DNA from: Planctomycetaceae bacterium
GTDB lineage: Bacteria > Planctomycetota > Planctomycetia > Planctomycetales > Planctomycetaceae
Assembly: GCA_003503535.1 (NCBI GenBank)
Contig: DOCI01000246.1
Span: 28,260 to 35,033, forward strand
Length of the DNA stretch: 6,774 bases
Reading direction: 5' to 3'
The notes beneath the pieces were generated by a model. It was not told the origin of the DNA and did no database searches. It saw only the letters and a program-made list of their open reading frames with translations. The position numbers and the translations under genes are program-made. The stretch's first letter is position 1. Every line of letters starts with the position of its first letter. Shown here one piece after another: positions 5,026-6,774 of the stretch.

Positions 5026-6054
5026 TTACATCCCCTGCTGCATGCTTGCACAGTGAAATGCTCCCAGTCCCCAGACGAGATCGGTCGCATCGATGCCGAT
5101 TATTTCTCGATCGGGAAATTCTTCCTGCAACAAGGCTTTGGCCTGTTCATCCTGCTTACAGCGGAATGTTGGCACGATCACAAAACCGTTTCCGACATAA
5201 AAGTTGGCATACGAGGCAGGAAGTTGATGGTCTTCATACATCACCGGTTCTGGAAGTGGTAAGCGAATGATCCCGAAGGGCTGATTGTGCAGATCGCGAA
5301 AGCTCTTGAGCTGTTCGTGCATGCTTTGCAATAACGGAAAACCAGGATCGTCTTCACAATCCGTCCAGGTGGCCACGATATTCGTTGCTGAAGTAAATCG
5401 AGCGAGTTGATCGATGTGGGCGTCGGTATCATCTCCTGCGAGAGAGCCATCTTCGACATCAAACAACCAGAGCACTTTATCCGCTCCGCTCACATCGCAG
5501 AGTGCCTTTTCAATATCTTCTTTTGACGACTGCGAATTCCGATTCGGATTCAGCAGGCATTGAGACGTCACCAGGAGAACTCCTGCTCCGTTATTCTCAA
5601 CACTTCCCCCTTCCATAATCAATCCAGGCGAATAATGGTCGAATCCCAGGATCTCTGCAACTTTTCCGGGCACGGCATTGTCACAGTCAAAGGGAGGATA
5701 CTTGCCGCCCCAGGCATTGTAATCCCAGTCGATCATTAAAGGTGGCATCTCTGGCTGAGTCAGAAACCAGGGACCATGATCGCGAATCCAGCAATCGTTA
5801 GTCGGCACATCGTGCAGAAATACATTTTCGACATGACCGACCAATTCCTTCGCCTGAGTCAGGGCATCGCCACTGGCAAGAATATTGACGGATTCAAACC
5901 GCGAGATCTGTCGGGCAAATTCAGCGAAGACGTGCGGAACCGGTTCGAACTTTCCAGGCCAGGACTTTCGATTGTGCGGCCACGACAACCAGGTTGCTGT
6001 ATGAGATTCCCACTCAGCCGGCCAACGGTAACCCATTTCTTTGGGCGTTAACAT
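5026..6054 (-). CDS. aguA: Agmatine deiminase
   Basis: Hydrolyses agmatine to N-carbamoylputrescine and ammonia, the first step of the agmatine route to putrescine; cytoplasmic. At 342 residues it is normal for the Porphyromonas-type peptidylarginine deiminase/agmatine deiminase family. Landmarks in order: an N-terminal GYRWPAEWESHTATWLSWPHN block, NDCWIRDHGP (88-97, active-site Asp92), IMEGGS (146-151), GDDTDAHIDQLARF with His213 and Asp215, LPASYANFYVGNG, and the nucleophile Cys335 in GLGAFHCASMQQ near the C-terminus. All expected catalytic residues (Asp, His, Asp, Cys) are present. The neighbouring aguB gene favours agmatine over peptidyl-arginine as substrate. ATG 6054 begins one base after the aguB stop; ATG 6063, overlapping that stop, is equally possible and adds three residues. 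No Shine-Dalgarno is evident, so translation is probably coupled to aguB. A longer start at 6108 would overlap aguB by about 50 bases and is unlikely. Confidence 0.93.
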   Translation of the reverse strand: MLTPKEMGYRWPAEWESHTATWLSWPHNRKSWPGKFEPVPHVFAEFARQISRFESVNILASGDALTQAKELVGHVENVFLHDVPTNDCWIRDHGPWFLTQPEMPPLMIDWDYNAWGGKYPPFDCDNAVPGKVAEILGFDHYSPGLIMEGGSVENNGAGVLLVTSQCLLNPNRNSQSSKEDIEKALCDVSGADKVLWLFDVEDGSLAGDDTDAHIDQLARFTSATNIVATWTDCEDDPGFPLLQSMHEQLKSFRDLHNQPFGIIRLPLPEPVMYEDHQLPASYANFYVGNGFVIVPTFRCKQDEQAKALLQEEFPDREIIGIDATDLVWGLGAFHCASMQQGM

Positions 6055-6055
6055 T

Positions 6056-6774
6056 TCAACCATTGGTCGAATCATCCAGAAAACGTTTGCACAAACCGCC
6101 GTAGGCATCGATACGACGATCCCGCAGGAATGGCCAGTGCGTTCGAGCGGTATTGATGAGCGAGAGATCGCAGTCCACGTGCAGTATTTCTTCTTCTGAG
6201 TGGGAGGCTTTTGTCAAAATATTGCCGTAGGGATCGGTCACAAAGGAGCCTCCCCAGAATTCGATGTCCCCTTCTGCACCGACGCGGTTCGGAGCAACGA
6301 CATACACGCCATTGGCAATTGAATGCGAACGCATCATCGTTTGCCAGGCGGCGTATTGGCTTTCGCCAAATTCCTCTTTCTCACTCGGATGCCAGCCGAT
6401 AGCCGTCGGATAAACCAGAATTTCTGCTCCAGTCAAAGCAGTCAAGCGAGCCGCTTCCGGGAACCATTGATCCCAACAGACACACACGCCAATGCGGCCG
6501 TATCGCGTCTCAAAACTGCGAAATCCAAGGTCGCCTGGCGTGAAATAAAACTTCTCGTAATAAAGCGGATCATCGGGAATGTGCATTTTCCGATACAAGC
6601 CACAGGTCGAACCATCGACGTCATAAACAACAGCGGTGTTGTGATATAAGCCATGAGCCCGACGTTCGAACATCGAAATCACTAACACGATTTCCAGTTC
6701 ACCAGCCATTTTTCCCATCGATTCACTGATCGGCCCCGGAATCGGCTCGGCTTCCTCAAAGCGGACATGCTCTT
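6056..6774 (-). CDS. aguB: N-carbamoylputrescine amidase, N-terminus beyond the right edge
   Basis: Converts N-carbamoylputrescine to putrescine, CO2 and ammonia, completing the pathway begun by AguA. The 238 visible residues belong to the nitrilase (C-N hydrolase) superfamily. LYHNTAVVYD precedes the catalytic Lys in YRKMHIPDDP; the catalytic Cys is in CVCWDQWFPEAAR (codon 6476-6478). YPTAIGWHP, RSHSIANGVYVVAPNRVG and FWGGSFVTDPYG follow, all characteristic of the AguB branch. The frame stays open to the window end (visible start reads HVRFEEAEPIPGPISES), so about 50 N-terminal residues, including the expected catalytic Glu, lie outside. An internal ATG at 6718 is not the true start because the upstream residues match the family. 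The gene precedes aguA with a one-base gap or short overlap, a two-gene operon. Confidence 0.93.
   Translation of the reverse strand, partial: EHVRFEEAEPIPGPISESMGKMAGELEIVLVISMFERRAHGLYHNTAVVYDVDGSTCGLYRKMHIPDDPLYYEKFYFTPGDLGFRSFETRYGRIGVCVCWDQWFPEAARLTALTGAEILVYPTAIGWHPSEKEEFGESQYAAWQTMMRSHSIANGVYVVAPNRVGAEGDIEFWGGSFVTDPYGNILTKASHSEEEILHVDCDLSLINTARTHWPFLRDRRIDAYGGLCKRFLDDSTNG

Noticed and set aside
6055..6108. Extended aguA N-terminus from the ATG at 6108
   Set aside because: It overlaps the aguB coding end by about 50 bases and adds residues not expected before the conserved GYRWPAEWE block.

Overview
The window reads as a piece of a bacterial chromosome of roughly 50% GC, most likely from a planctomycete. 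This taxonomic guess is an inference from gene style: a short Tyr-rich secreted orphan protein, a zinc-ribbon orphan ending in a CFWCSHDWH motif, an adaptor protein without a pump, and short palindromic hairpin repeats between genes. No rRNA, tRNA, CRISPR array, transposase or phage gene is visible.

Left to right: 5-144 is a repeat doublet, two 22-bp hairpin-forming arms in inverted orientation (REPIN-like). Four genes on the + strand follow. They encode a short exported protein of unknown function (353-670), a class V PLP-dependent aminotransferase or epimerase-like enzyme (746-1906), a secreted HlyD/RND-type periplasmic adaptor protein (2067-3194), and a four-helix CvpA-family membrane protein with a His-rich linker and a long C-terminal extension (3314-4492). 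Gaps of about 75-160 bases and candidate promoters in front of the last two suggest these are mostly separate transcription units rather than one tight operon.

The right half is on the - strand. At the right edge is the truncated aguB gene (N-carbamoylputrescine amidase, 6056-6774, N-terminus outside the window). It is followed directly by aguA (agmatine deiminase, 5026-6054) with translational-coupling geometry. Together they form the two-step route agmatine -> N-carbamoylputrescine -> putrescine. Downstream of aguA lies an AT-rich block with a small zinc-ribbon gene (4541-4921, - strand). The block is bracketed by two copies of a 19-bp hairpin in inverted orientation (4514-4532 and 4994-5012).

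The features most worth a second look are the two different families of short palindromic repeats, especially the pair that brackets the AT-rich orphan gene, and the His-rich CvpA variant. The core metabolic genes look intact and ordinary. I do not see a clearly new multi-gene system here.
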